Assembly (NCBI RefSeq): GCF_002127325.2
Contig: NC_035443.2
Span: 118,112,646-118,176,645 of the forward strand
DNA: 64,000 bases
Reading direction: 5' to 3'
Source: Helianthus annuus
Lineage: Eukaryota; Streptophyta; Magnoliopsida; Asterales; Asteraceae
The position numbers and the translations under genes were made by a program. Shown here one piece after another: positions 10,065-20,543 of the stretch; the first letter of the stretch is position 1, and every line of letters starts with the position of its first letter. The notes under the pieces were generated by a model. It was given only the letters and a program-made list of their open reading frames with translations. It was not told the origin of the DNA and did no database searches.

Positions 10065-11331
10065 ATCCCAGAAGTAACTCATGTGACAACACAAAAGTCA
10101 CCAATAACCACTGCTGTTACTTCCTCACAGCATATGGTAGAAAGATCTCAACCTGAGCTTGAAACTCCTCCTGCATCCTCACAAAAGGATCAGATTGTAA
10201 CCACAGGGACACCACATTATGAAGCTCTGGATCCACTTGAATCCATCTTCCACAGCCCTCCTCCCGGGGCAAATTCTCTTTCAACTCCCATCCCCACATC
10301 TCACATTTTACCATCAATAAAACCTCTGTTTGATGCCATTGAGCTTCAGATACAAAACAGCCCCTCTCACCAACACATTACTGAGAGTACAACCATAACA
10401 TTGGTTGTGTCTGAAATTCCTCAATTGGTTATCCCACAAACAGTTGAGGAGGTTACACTGCAGGAGTTACATGTAATTCCTGTCAGTAGTTTAAGTGGAG
10501 CAGCTACTACAAGTGTTGAATCCACTGATTTACACCTGGAGAGTAGTTTCATCAGTAAGCCTCCCTTGAAGGCAACCACTGCTGATGCTATCAAATTATC
10601 CACGGGTGTGTTTCATTTACCCACTGGTGTGTTAAATAAAATAACTACTGTAGAGGGAAGTCCCCAGTACCAAGAAAAAGGGGCATCAGTGGTTGAACCA
10701 TTGGAGACTTCTTCTGGTCCAACTACTGATACAACCACTGCTAGTGGGAAATCAGATGATCCCATTAATTTGGGTGATGGTTTAAAACACAGAGAATTGA
10801 CGGAGAGAGTTGATAAAATTGAAACTTCTGTGGCAGATATCAAAAATATGCTGCAACAGTTGTTACAATCATCAAAGGCTCCATCCACTGCTTCATCATC
10901 TGCTCCAACCACCAACGAGCTATGGCAGCTTTTCCAACCTATGCTTCATCACCAAAGAAAGTATGCTGATCAACAACATGAAATTCAGCTTCATATGTTC
11001 AGAAATGTGATGGAAACAAGGTATAAGGATACTCAAGCTGACATTAAAGCAATCAAAGCTCATCTGCTCCAACCACTGGTACTTCTCCTCCTACCATTGT
11101 CTATGTAGTAAACCCTGATGATGCCAAAAAGGGGGAGAAAGGAAAGAAAGGAAAGGATGGTTTACACTTAGAGCCTGATCCAAAAGCTAAACCAGTTGTG
11201 GAGATTCCCAAGCCAGATGGCTCAAAGGAGGTTGATGTGACTCTCAACCTATTTGCTGAAGAAAAAGCAAAGAAAAAAGAGAGAATGGAAACAAAGGGTG
11301 ATAAAAGATTTGCAGAGGATAAGAAAGTTTT
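10065..11331 (+). pseudogene. Sirevirus-like extra (env-position) ORF, first part
   Basis: A long reading frame, open from about 10065 with no upstream ATG, encodes a Thr/Ser/Pro-rich protein with a coiled-coil-like stretch ('HRELTERVDKIETSVADIKN', about residues 240-260 from 10083). It stops at 11108, but another frame continues the same composition ('DDAKKGEKGKKGKDG', 'FAEEKAKKKERMETKGDKRF'), so a one-base indel lies near 11070. An AAGGGGGAG polypurine motif sits inside (11129-11137), typical of the non-coding/3' part of Sireviruses. The frame ends abruptly where a foreign LTR begins (11332), and a matching second part starts at 27712. Some Copia Sireviruses carry an additional ORF after RT/RNase H, and that is the likely identity. 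No function is assigned. Confidence 0.55.
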
Positions 11332-11744
11332 TGTAGGATCATTGTTTGACCCGAACGAGTCGTTCAGAAGAGCTTTATATCCGATTCAAAGGCGGAATCA
11401 GTGAAACGGATGTGGAAACAGCTTGATACTCTTTAATTTGTCACTTTGATTGATATAAACAGAGATTACAACATGGACAAATTTTGGCAGCACTTCGTTA
11501 CAAATTCAGAAGCCGTACCAAATGAAAACGACAACTGCCCTATATATAGTGTTGGTATTCCGCTTGAAATGGACAAAGGTGGTTTCAAGCGGAATCAGAT
11601 AGTTCTGATTTCGCTTGAAACGCCTCCTTGCACTTTCAAGCGGAATCACCTCTTAATCCACTAAAACTTTGATTCTCGAACCTCGGGCACTGATTATCCT
11701 ATTATATGATACAAGACGAAGTCAACAGACATAGTGCACTAACA
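11332..11744 (-). mobile_element. 3' LTR of minus-strand Sirevirus-like Copia element
   Basis: On the minus strand this 413-base LTR starts TGTTAGTGCACTATG and ends GATCCTACA. A polypurine tract (complement of ctcccccttgg, 11747-11757) directly precedes it in element orientation. It contains an internal 'tatata' and repeated 'TTCGCTTGAAA/TTTCAAGCGGAAT' words. The left flanking five bases are gtttt; the matching right target duplication is missing because the element is truncated at about 14690. Confidence 0.82.
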
Positions 11745-13755
11745 GACTCCCCCTTGGATGTTGACGAAGTCTTCAGCGTCTAATCTTCAGCAAGACACAT
11801 CTTCAGTCTTGATCATTCTGCCTTCTCATCCAAATTGTAACATTGTACGCATCCTTCAATCTTTATCTTCTTGTATCAGCTTCAGGCTCCCCCTTTCGTC
11901 AAGCTTCCATGCTTTGGGATCGACACCTAGCTTTCCATCTACAAGCTCCCCCTTGCTTCAAACTTGTCTTCAGACTCCCCCTTAGACTCTGTTTTCAGGA
12001 TCATAGTCTGGACTCTTACCTGCAATCACTCATACAACTATAAGTAACAACATTTTAAACTTCCAGATATCATAGTCTGGCTCTTTCAAACCTTCTATAT
12101 CACTCTCCTTATCAACAAATTTACAGATTTGGCAACATTTAGAATCCAAAATCCAACTCCCTCACAGTTAATCATCCCAGTCCAAACTAATGACCTTGGA
12201 GATATCACAAACTGTTTTTGATTTTTGATAAAGAATTTCAATTAATGAACTTGTTTTATTTTCAGAAACACAGTCAGCTTACTTAGATTTTGAAACTCAG
12301 CATTTCAGACATCGGTTGTCGAAAATAAAGCAGAATCAAAAATCTTTTTGTATTTTTCTGAAAATATAAAGCAGTAAAGAAATATGTACAAACATATTTA
12401 TAGACAATATTTTTGTTTGAGTATGCGTCAGAGAATCATATCAATTTTTGACAAGTCACAAGTACCGTTGAGCTTAGTTACACATTAAGAATTAAACAAT
12501 TCACTTAGATTGTCGATATACTGATCCACTTAAATTTTCACACAAATATCAACTAACTCAGGATACGAATTAGGTGTTTTAAGAACTTAAACTCATTCAT
12601 GTGTCCCACCTCTTGAATATACTCCCGTATCTAGATCCCAATATTCAGTCTTACAGGTGAATATACCTAGATGATATCTGTAAGGGGTTAGATGCGAAAC
12701 CGTGAGAGATCACGTCAGAACTTCCGTTCAGCAGAGAGATGACGGTTCGACTTTAGGTGTGTCCCCTTTAGAGGATCTTTTCTTCAACAGCAATGATTAA
12801 CAATTTTATTGTTTAATCATTTATGCTGAGGGCTGCGCTATGTTTCAAGCAACGCGGAAAGTATTATTCCGGGACTAGGCTATTGCTTCCGCAAAATCAG
12901 AAGTCCCGGGATAATACCCCAGATATCATTAAGCATAAAGACCTAGTATCTCAGAAAGAGATACCTTTCAAACGAGATTTCAGGGGTTACCTATATATCC
13001 AAGTAGTGTTCCCCACGAAATAAGCAAGTTTGAATTTAGGTTTATATCCCGAAAAAGTTTACTAAATGTATAAAAACCTATCAGCATATCATCAGTGAGA
13101 CTGTTTAACGCTATTTAATCATTACATTTCTTTAGCATACTGTAACTGTCTACTGATGTACTATCATTTCCTCTTTTTACACAAAACTCAATTTTCAAAT
13201 TTTATCATGTTTTTGGCTTTTTCAAATTTTCTAATGTTTTTGGATTTTCTGAAAAAATTTTCTCCCCCTAAAATGCAAAACCATTAAAAGAAAATTTGAT
13301 AACCGATGTAGATAGCTTTGTCTCGCCATCCATTTTCTGCATCTCATGCTCTGTTTTATAGCAAATATAACACTACTATGTATCAGATTGTCAAATACTG
13401 TACCCCCATGATTTACAACCCATTGATTTTCGACAGTTTGAAAACCGTTTTTCAATCTTGTGAAAGTAATCATGTTTGTTCCGCCGTGAGGGTTTCGGCA
13501 TATTCAATCAACACATATGTCAAAAATTAAAAGCAAACATATTTTTGACAAACAAAAAACATATTTTTGGTTTCTAATTTTTCAAATTTTTAGGGTTTTG
13601 AAAATATTGTTTATTTATTTACAGAAAGAAAATAAACTTCCTGTTTCAACCAACACAGGGTCCAGCAGCCTTCTCCTCCTCTCGGTGTGCCAGGCTGCTC
13701 CAGTTTCCATTCTCACAGTCTTTGTTTATCTTGAGCACCTGCACATTCAACTAAC
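11745..13755 (-). other. Non-coding 3' internal region with multiple polypurine tracts
   Basis: Between gag and the 3' LTR of the minus-strand Copia element there is no protease, integrase or reverse transcriptase, so pol is deleted. Four copies of the PPT motif AAGGGGGAG (seen as CTCCCCCTT on the plus strand) lie at 11747-11755, 11887-11895, 11946-11954 and 11975-11983. A variant lies near 13261. Multiple PPTs upstream of the 3' LTR are a known Sirevirus trait. The rest is AT-rich with no ORF I trust. Confidence 0.65.
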
Positions 13756-13759
13756 TCAA

Positions 13760-14689
13760 TTACTTGAACAATTTAGCCCAGGTCTGTTGGACCTTAGGCA
13801 TTTCAACACAATAATTTTCATTCAATGCTGGAAATTCTTTGTCATCATTCACAATGACTCTTTCAACTTTGACTTCAACTTTCTCATCTTTTACCAAAGT
13901 CACTTGTTTCTTAACAGACCATTTTTGACCTTTTGGAGTACCCCTTTTGTAAAAATGTGAATCTTTTTGAACACTTTGATTTTGAACAACAACTTTTGGT
14001 TTCCAAAACTGTTGGGGTTTTGTCATATCAACTGATGTTTTCCAGCTTTGTGTTGTTCTGAATCTGGGTGTGTGAGAATTGCAGATCTGTCTTGAATCGA
14101 ACCTGTTTAGGTCTGATTTACAATTTTGATTTGAAGCAAACTTGTTTATATTGTACCTCCAAGTTCGTTTCGAATCAAATCTGGTTGACCTTTGTCTCAC
14201 ATCCTCAGATTTCTGTGTTTCCACATTTTCAGACTTTGCTTTTAAATCAACATCCACATGTTTCAAATTTGGACACTTTCATGCAAGATGTCCAATTTGA
14301 TCACATTTGAAACATGTTCTTTTGGACACATCTTTGACCTGTGGTTGTTGCTTTTTCTTTTGAGCTAAGAACTCATCAATAGACTGTCGTCTAAATTTTA
14401 ATTCTTTCTCTTCTTCTGAGGTTGTTCCGTGAACAAAATTCATTTTAGTTTGAGAACTTGAAACTTCATTTCTTTTCCAACTTTGTTTCTTTTTATAACC
14501 CAACCCTGCCTTCATGTTTTTCTTTTTAAAACCCGGTTTGTTATAAAAAGTTTTGTGACCTATACCAGCAAACTTTGGTATCTCAGATTTTTCAATCTCA
14601 ACCATCTTGAAAACTTTATCAACCTTTTCTGAAATCACATTCTGAATTGGGAATACAACATCTAAGAATAATTTGTCCGATCCAATCAT
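13760..14689 (-). pseudogene. Copia gag C-terminal half (Sirevirus-like), with internal stop
   Basis: The minus-strand frame 14689 to 13760 encodes the capsid C-terminus and nucleocapsid of a Copia gag. A lysine-rich stretch leads to a CCHC zinc knuckle 'CFKCDQIGH-LA', whose frame is interrupted by TGA at 14279-14281 between LA and KC. Reading then resumes as 'KCPNLKHVDVDLK' and a long basic tail, ending at 13760. The N-terminal capsid is missing because the element is cut at about 14690 by Gypsy LTR sequence. Gag would package the element RNA in the cytoplasm; this copy cannot. Confidence 0.75.
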
Positions 14690-16477
14690 GATGTCATCAC
14701 GGAGTTCTTATGAACTTCAAGTTTTGACCTCATTCCACCAAGAATAACTCAGATCTAAAGGATTTCCACATGATTAAACATTGTTTTCGCATAGATCTAA
14801 ACATTTTCAAAGTTAAAAGGATTGAAAGATACTTTTCCAACTTTCTTTCAACTCTTCTACGCTCAATGAACTCAAAACCGATAGGATCGGAACTGGTTCA
14901 GACCTTCTACTCGTTTCTAGTGAAATGTCGGTCCAAGATTTGATTCCTATCAAAGAGACAACCGATTTCGGGTTGAAGATGAACCACCGTCACGAACAGT
15001 AAGCTGATCGGACTGGGGTGATTCCTACTTCGGTCGGATGACTTAAACTTGACAAGGTTCCGTTGTTTAACATGTTGTCATACTGTCTCGATTAAACCGC
15101 AAAAAATACCAAAACTTAACAAAATTCCAGGTTTGCAAAACGATCAGACCATTGGACGGATCGTCGTCCGATCGGATTGCCATCCGATCAGATTGCAATC
15201 CGATCGAACGACAATCCGATCGGATTGTACTTGAGCTTCCACACTTAAACATTTCCAAACTTTCAAAAGATCTGAATGTCAAACGGATTGCCGTCCGATC
15301 GGATTGCCATCCGATCAAACGACAATCCGATCGGTTGACGTTTGGATCTCCAACACTTAAACATTTTCATAATTTTCAAAGATCAACAGTTTCTAACGGA
15401 TTGCCATCCGATCGGAAGACCATCCAATCGAATGACCATCCTGCTGTGAACTTGTTCTCACTAGAAATCTCTCGACAGTCGGATCGTTATCCGATCGAAC
15501 GACCGTTCGATCAATCGACCTGAAGGGTAGAGATACTTCTCTGATTTTAAAATGCTACAACAAAAACTTCAAAGCCATCATACACAAACACATCCATCCC
15601 AAACGAATGTCAATCCGACCGCATGGCCATCTGGTCGGATGACCATCCGATAGGATTACCATCCGTCACTTGGTTCTTTTCGCACCGTTTAACGCGTCGT
15701 TCTTCGCTTTTGCTATCGTTAACTGTTCAGGCTAACTTTCCAACGCTCCCTTCAATCCAATAGAGTGTTTATTTACTAAGCACAATCTGTGAGTATACTC
15801 AAACCCTTTTTGCTTTATGCACTTTTTGGTGTTACATGCGTTACCTATTTCAAATCACAATCGACACACAACGCAAACACTTTTATACGCTGACCGTTAT
15901 TGCATGCTATGTGTTATTCGATGAATGCTTGTATGTTATGTTTACATAGTGATTGTTGCCTGACACCTTAGCAACGATAGTACTATAGTTTGGACTCAGC
16001 ACCTGTCGTGGACAGGGGTTGTTAAGGGCTTTACTTCACATGTCCCAGTGGGGATATGTGTTCACGTCTGTGCATATATAACCTACTAGCCTTCACTTTG
16101 CTACATGTTACATGTTGGTTATGCGTAAACGATTTCCGCTATCTATTATACTATTAAACTTGTATGCTCACCTTTACACTATGTGTATTGACCTCTATTT
16201 TAACGTATGTGACAGGTGCTTAGGATGCTTGCTTGTTATTTGCTGGAATCAAGCTAGGATGGAGTCTAGAAACAAATCTAATAAAATCTGAGTTGTCGGA
16301 ACATTTGATCTGTCTTTGAGAAAACGATGTCTGCAATGACTGCGTTTATTTGATACATTTTGGTATGGGACATAATGTTAAATATCTGGTAATTTTAGTT
16401 GTTGTGGATTTCTCCTGGACAATTTGTTTCGCTCAGTGTCGAGCCCCAATGTTTCCGCCATCGGTTGGGGTTTGACA
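14690..16477 (+). mobile_element. 5'-truncated left LTR of Tekay-like Gypsy element
   Basis: About 1.79 kb are closely similar to the 3' part of the complete LTR at 25164-27711: 14697 onward matches about 26024 onward, down to the shared terminus 'cgccatcggttgggg(t)tgaca'. The first about 860 bases of the LTR are missing. The breakpoint abuts the Copia gag around 14689-14697, where both sequences share 'gatgtcatca'. The right end (16477) is followed by a tRNA primer binding site, confirming this as the 5' LTR. Relative to the 3' LTR it retains two segments (near 15730-15790 and 16075-16190) deleted there. Confidence 0.85.
15130..15660. repeat. Array of CCGATCGGA-type palindromic units in LTR
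   Basis: More than a dozen imperfect units of the form 'GGATTGCCATCCGATC' or 'GATGACCATCCGATCGG', 14-18 bases each, occur in direct and inverted order. The 8-bp palindrome CCGATCGG and relatives recur throughout. Equivalent arrays occupy the same LTR position at 21100-22450 and 25680-27050. Long open frames here ('SDRIAIRSDC...') are artefacts of the repeat. Confidence 0.8.
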
Positions 16478-16480
16478 GAT

Positions 16481-16493
16481 TGGTATCAGAGCC
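16481..16493 (+). promoter_or_regulatory. Primer binding site, initiator tRNA-Met
   Basis: TGGTATCAGAGCC lies three bases after the LTR end (16477). It is complementary to the 3' end of plant initiator methionine tRNA and primes minus-strand DNA synthesis. Confidence 0.9.
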
Positions 16494-17649
16494 ATAACTA
16501 TAGGGAATTAGGCAAGACTCGACCTAGTCCGGGTCGATGTCTTAGAAACGACCTACTCTATAGTCTAAGTACCAACAGACAGTCTTGTGCAAACCCGTTA
16601 GGGGTTCCGCACGAGCTTATTTCTGTTACTCGATCGACTCGCAATCATGCTATACTATCACATTGCCTTTCCTAAGGCAGTCGCACTGCACTATTTTCAA
16701 AAATAAACGAGTTATTAGATCGAGATTAGGTGTAAAAACCACAAACTCTCGATTAAATCGCTTGTTCGGCCCGCATTTTCACTATAAACAAGAGAATTTG
16801 CGTTGAATCAGGAGTGAAATCCGTACTTCGACGTAAATATCTCTCAATCTCTCGATTCCATCACACAAACAGGAATGTAGTCGTTAAGCTAGGGGTGAAA
16901 CCCGAATCTTGATGACTCGTTCTGCTCTTTATTTTGATTTTACAAAACTCTCACCAAAGTCTCGATGGATTCCAACGACTCGAGTTGCGTAAATAACCGA
17001 AAAGATGCGAGCCATTCTCCGTATGTTGATGATAGAGCACAGTCTATTACGCCAAAACATCACTTAATGTCCTTGAGAATAGTCGAACCACTTTGGTTAG
17101 TCGACGTCTATCAAGCCGAGACAATCCATATTCGATTTCAAGCTCGCAATCGCTGATTTTATGTGTTTTCGATTCTGAGCCCGCAACTGCTGACTCTGAT
17201 ATTTGTCGATTTTATGTGAAATTTACGTGTTTTATGTGGTTTTATATGTTTATCTGGTAGCGTTTTGAGGCACTATTGGTTTCGATCTAACACTTTTTGC
17301 TTCCGCTGAACACCCAACACTCACGACACCATGCTACCAAATAGCATGCTATGTTACTCGCTTATGTTATACTACTCGCTATGCTACTCATCGCAATCCC
17401 TATTCTCGAACGCGCAACTTTGAATGATAGGTGAATACGTGCAATATATGTAGGTGAATACGTGCAAAATATAGTTTGTCCTCATGGTTTCAGTGAATTA
17501 CATGATTATGTGCTTACGTGTTTTATGTGCCTACGTTAAAATATGCTTAAGTGATTGAATGTGTTCCTGAGCTTTAGTAGTAGTAGTGCGTGTGAGGTGA
17601 GATTCGATTATATAGTATTTAAGTCCTATGGCGATGTCTGTTGCAGACA
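16494..17649 (+). other. Tekay-like element leader, no gene
   Basis: Untranslated leader between the PBS and gag. It contains short repeated phrases ('aggggtgaaa(t/c)cc', 'tctcgat') but no ORF with recognisable homology. Confidence 0.6.
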
Positions 17650-18896
17650 ATGTCGTCATTTGGATCGTTTCACTCCCTCTCCGCTCGTCGCAATCACGAG
17701 GACAAGCGCATCGCTTCTCTGGTCACTAAGCAGATGGCGTAAGTCATACCGCAAATTGTTAGCGAGCTGAACGAAAACGCTAGCAAGTTCTCTGAAGAGT
17801 CTAGGACTGATTCACCACGAGCTACTTTTAGCTTCAAGCAGTTCAAAGCCTGCGGACCCAAAGAATTCACCGGAGAAGATGACCTACAGCCATGTTTCAA
17901 TGGTTTGATTCTATAGAAGTCACCCTGCGCCAAAGCGGCTTTCCGGAAAACCTTCGCACTATTAACGCTACAGGCGTCTTCCAGTTCAGGGCTCTGGACT
18001 GGTGGACTGCCGAAAGAAACAAGCGAGGGAATAATGCAGCTTACGGGATAACGTGGGATGAGTTGAAGGACATCATGATGAAAGAGTTCTACCCTCCCCA
18101 CGAGCTTCAAAAGTTGGAGGACGAGTGCTGGCACATCAAACAAAAGGATGGCGACAATACTGGTTTAACTGACCGCTTTAAGAAGCTGAGCATAATCTGT
18201 CCAGGCCAGGTTACTACCCCCGAAATCACCATCAAGAAGTACATCCGTGCTCTACCGGATTGCGTGGCTGATTTCGTTCAAGCTGCGAAGACGACAACTA
18301 TTGGGGAAACCTTCCTGCTCGCTGCTGAGATCAACGACAAACGAGTTAAGGCTGGTTACTTTGATAAGGCCTCCAAGAATCTCCATCAAGTTACCGCTGC
18401 TCCCATCGCTGAAACCGTCGCCGCTCCGCAAACTTCGAAGTCCTCCCGTCGCAAAAGAAAGAACAACAACAACAGTAGCAAGAATTACGCTGTCACAGCT
18501 GCCGCTCCGCTTCAAGCTATCCCAGCTCAACCGCAGCCCCAACACCGCCAAGTAGCGGCACCGGTCACCCATGCACTACTGGCTAAGCGTGCATACTCTG
18601 GTCCTCACCCGGCATGCCCTACATGTACCTATCATCATCTCGTGGGGATTGCTTGCAGATATTGTGTGCACTGCAATATGTACGGCCACTTTACCACCAA
18701 CTGCCGTACTGGTCCACGTCAAGCTCCAGCTCCAGCTCAAGGTCAAGCTCCTGCTCAACAAGCTCTACTTCCTGCTCCTCAAGGCCAACAAGCGGCTCCT
18801 GCACCCGCAATCCACGCTAGAGCTTGCTTTGCGTGTGGTGATCCCAACCACTTCGCGAACATGTGCCCCAATCGAGTGGTGAAGCAAGAGCCATAA
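17650..18896 (+). pseudogene. Tekay-like Gypsy gag
   Basis: ATG at 17650 begins a Gypsy capsid protein. An in-frame TAA occurs about 30 codons in (near 17737), and a frame change near 17885 leads into the long frame 17892-18896. Capsid-type blocks are 'ALDWWTAERNKRG', 'WDELKDIMMKEFYPPHELQK' and 'GLTDRFKKLSIICPGQ'. The C-terminus has two CCHC knuckles, 'CVHCNMYGHFTTNC' and 'CFACGDPNHFANMC', separated by Pro/Ala/Gln-rich linkers. It would form the virus-like particle and bind RNA. It is broken by the early stop and the frameshift. Confidence 0.85.
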
Positions 18897-18908
18897 CAGC
18901 AGCAACCT

Positions 18909-18939
<31 letters not shown>

Positions 18940-18945
18940 CAGCAG
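18897..18945 (+). repeat. CAG/CAA trinucleotide repeat in gag-protease linker
   Basis: Run of CAG/CAA codons (glutamine in the gag-pol frame) just after the second zinc knuckle. It generates a spurious leucine/cysteine-rich antisense frame. Confidence 0.8.
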
Positions 18946-20543
18946 CCCGCGGACCTATTTTCAACATCAACGTCCGCCAGTCCCAAGCAGATAACAATGT
19001 GGTTAATGGTATGATTCTCGTAAATGGTATATATGGTTCGTGTTTATTTGATACTGGAGCCGATAACTGTTTTGTGTCATTAGAATTCGAAAAGCTCTTT
19101 AATCGTAAGCGCGCCCATCTCCCCTCTACATTCGATGTTGAAGTTGCCACTGGAAGAACCATCGCTGTTAATTCTGTTCTTCGTGATTGTACTCTTGAAC
19201 TCAACAATCACATCTTTCCTATCGACCTTATTCCAATGCAGCTCGGTAGTTTCGACATCATAGTAGGCATGGATTTTCTTCGCGAAAATCGTGATGAAGT
19301 TGTTTGCTTCGATAAGATGATTCGTTTCTCGCTCGCTAATGGTGATCAATTGTGTGTCTACGGTGAAGTCGCTTCGAAGAAACTCCAACTCATGTCATGT
19401 GTCCAGGCTAGCAAGTATCTCTGCAAGGAATACCAAGCTTACTTGGCGCACATTGTAGTAGCAGAGAAAACAGAAGGGAAGACGTTAGTGAAAGATGTCC
19501 CAGTTGTTTGCGAGTTTCTTAATGTATTTCCTGATGATCTACCTGGTTTACCCCCGAGTCGTGATATTGATTTTCGTATCGACCTCGTTCCTGGAGCCAA
19601 CCCGTCGCTAAATCTCCTTATCGTCTCGCTCCGTCCGAAATGCACGAACTCTCTAGTCAACTCCAGGAATTACTTGACAAAGGCTTCATTCGCCCTAGCA
19701 CCTCTCATTGGGGCGCACCAGTCCTTTTCGTCAAAAAGAAGGATGGGTCGTTCCGGATGTGCATCGACTATGGGGAGTTGAATAAGCTTACTATCAAGAA
19801 TCGCTATCCCTGCCTCGAATCGATGACTTGTTTAATCAGTTGCAAGGTGCTACATGTTTCTCGAAGATCGATTTACGCTCAGGTTATCACCAGTTACGCA
19901 TTCGGGAGGAAGATATCCCGAAAACCGCTTTTCGAACCCAATATAGCCATTATGAATTCGTCGTAATGCCCTTTGGTCTAATCAACGCACCCGCGGTTTT
20001 CATGGATTTGATGAATCGCGTGTGTAAACCTTTTCTTGACCGCTTCGTCATCGTGTTCATCGATGATATCATTATCTATTTGAAGTCGAAAACCGAACAC
20101 GCGCAACATCTATGTTTGGTTCTTGAGTTACTCCAGGGGAATCGACTCTACGCCAAGTTCTCCAAGTGTGAATTCTGGCTAGAGGAGGTCCAATTCCTCG
20201 GTCACATCGTCAATAGTCAAGGTATACACATCAACCCCGTGAAGATCGAAGCTGTTAAGAGTTGGGTTACTCCAAAATCACCATCCGATGTTCGTTCGTT
20301 CCTCGGATTGTCGGGTTATTACCGTTGATTCATCGCAGATTTTTCGAAAATCGCTATCCCGCTTACTTCTTTGACGCATAAAGACAAGCCTTTTGTTTGG
20401 GGAACCGAACAAGAGACTGCATTTCAAGCTCTCAAGCATATGCTATGCAATGCTCCCATTCTCGCTTTACCCGACGGAAACGATTACTTCGTTGTCTATT
20501 GTGATGCCTCGAACCTTGGTCTTGGTTGTGTTCTCATGCAACG
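18946..20543 (+). pseudogene. Tekay-like pol: protease and reverse transcriptase
   Basis: The protease has the active-site 'LFDTGADNCFVS' (about 19050) and 'DIIVGMDFL' (about 19257). The reverse transcriptase has '[20 protein letters not shown]' (about 19710), '[13 protein letters not shown]' (about 19867), '[12 protein letters not shown]' (about 19968) and '[12 protein letters not shown]' (about 20045, the catalytic DD). Frames change near 19604 and 19812, and a TGA at 20326-20328 interrupts 'LSGYYR'. The start of RNase H ('FVVYCDASNLGLGCVLMQR') follows and is cut by the solo LTR at 20544. The enzyme would copy element RNA into DNA; this copy is dead. Confidence 0.88.

Noticed and set aside
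15049..15523. Overlapping ORFs on both strands rich in 'SDR', 'IRSDC' peptides
   Set aside because: They are translations of the palindromic CCGATCGG array inside an LTR; the same peptide appears in several frames and at 26385-26859, with no domain.
18908..19207. Antisense ORF ending in a poly-cysteine/leucine run
   Set aside because: Complement of the CAG/CAA repeat and of the protease coding sequence; a shadow of gag-pol.
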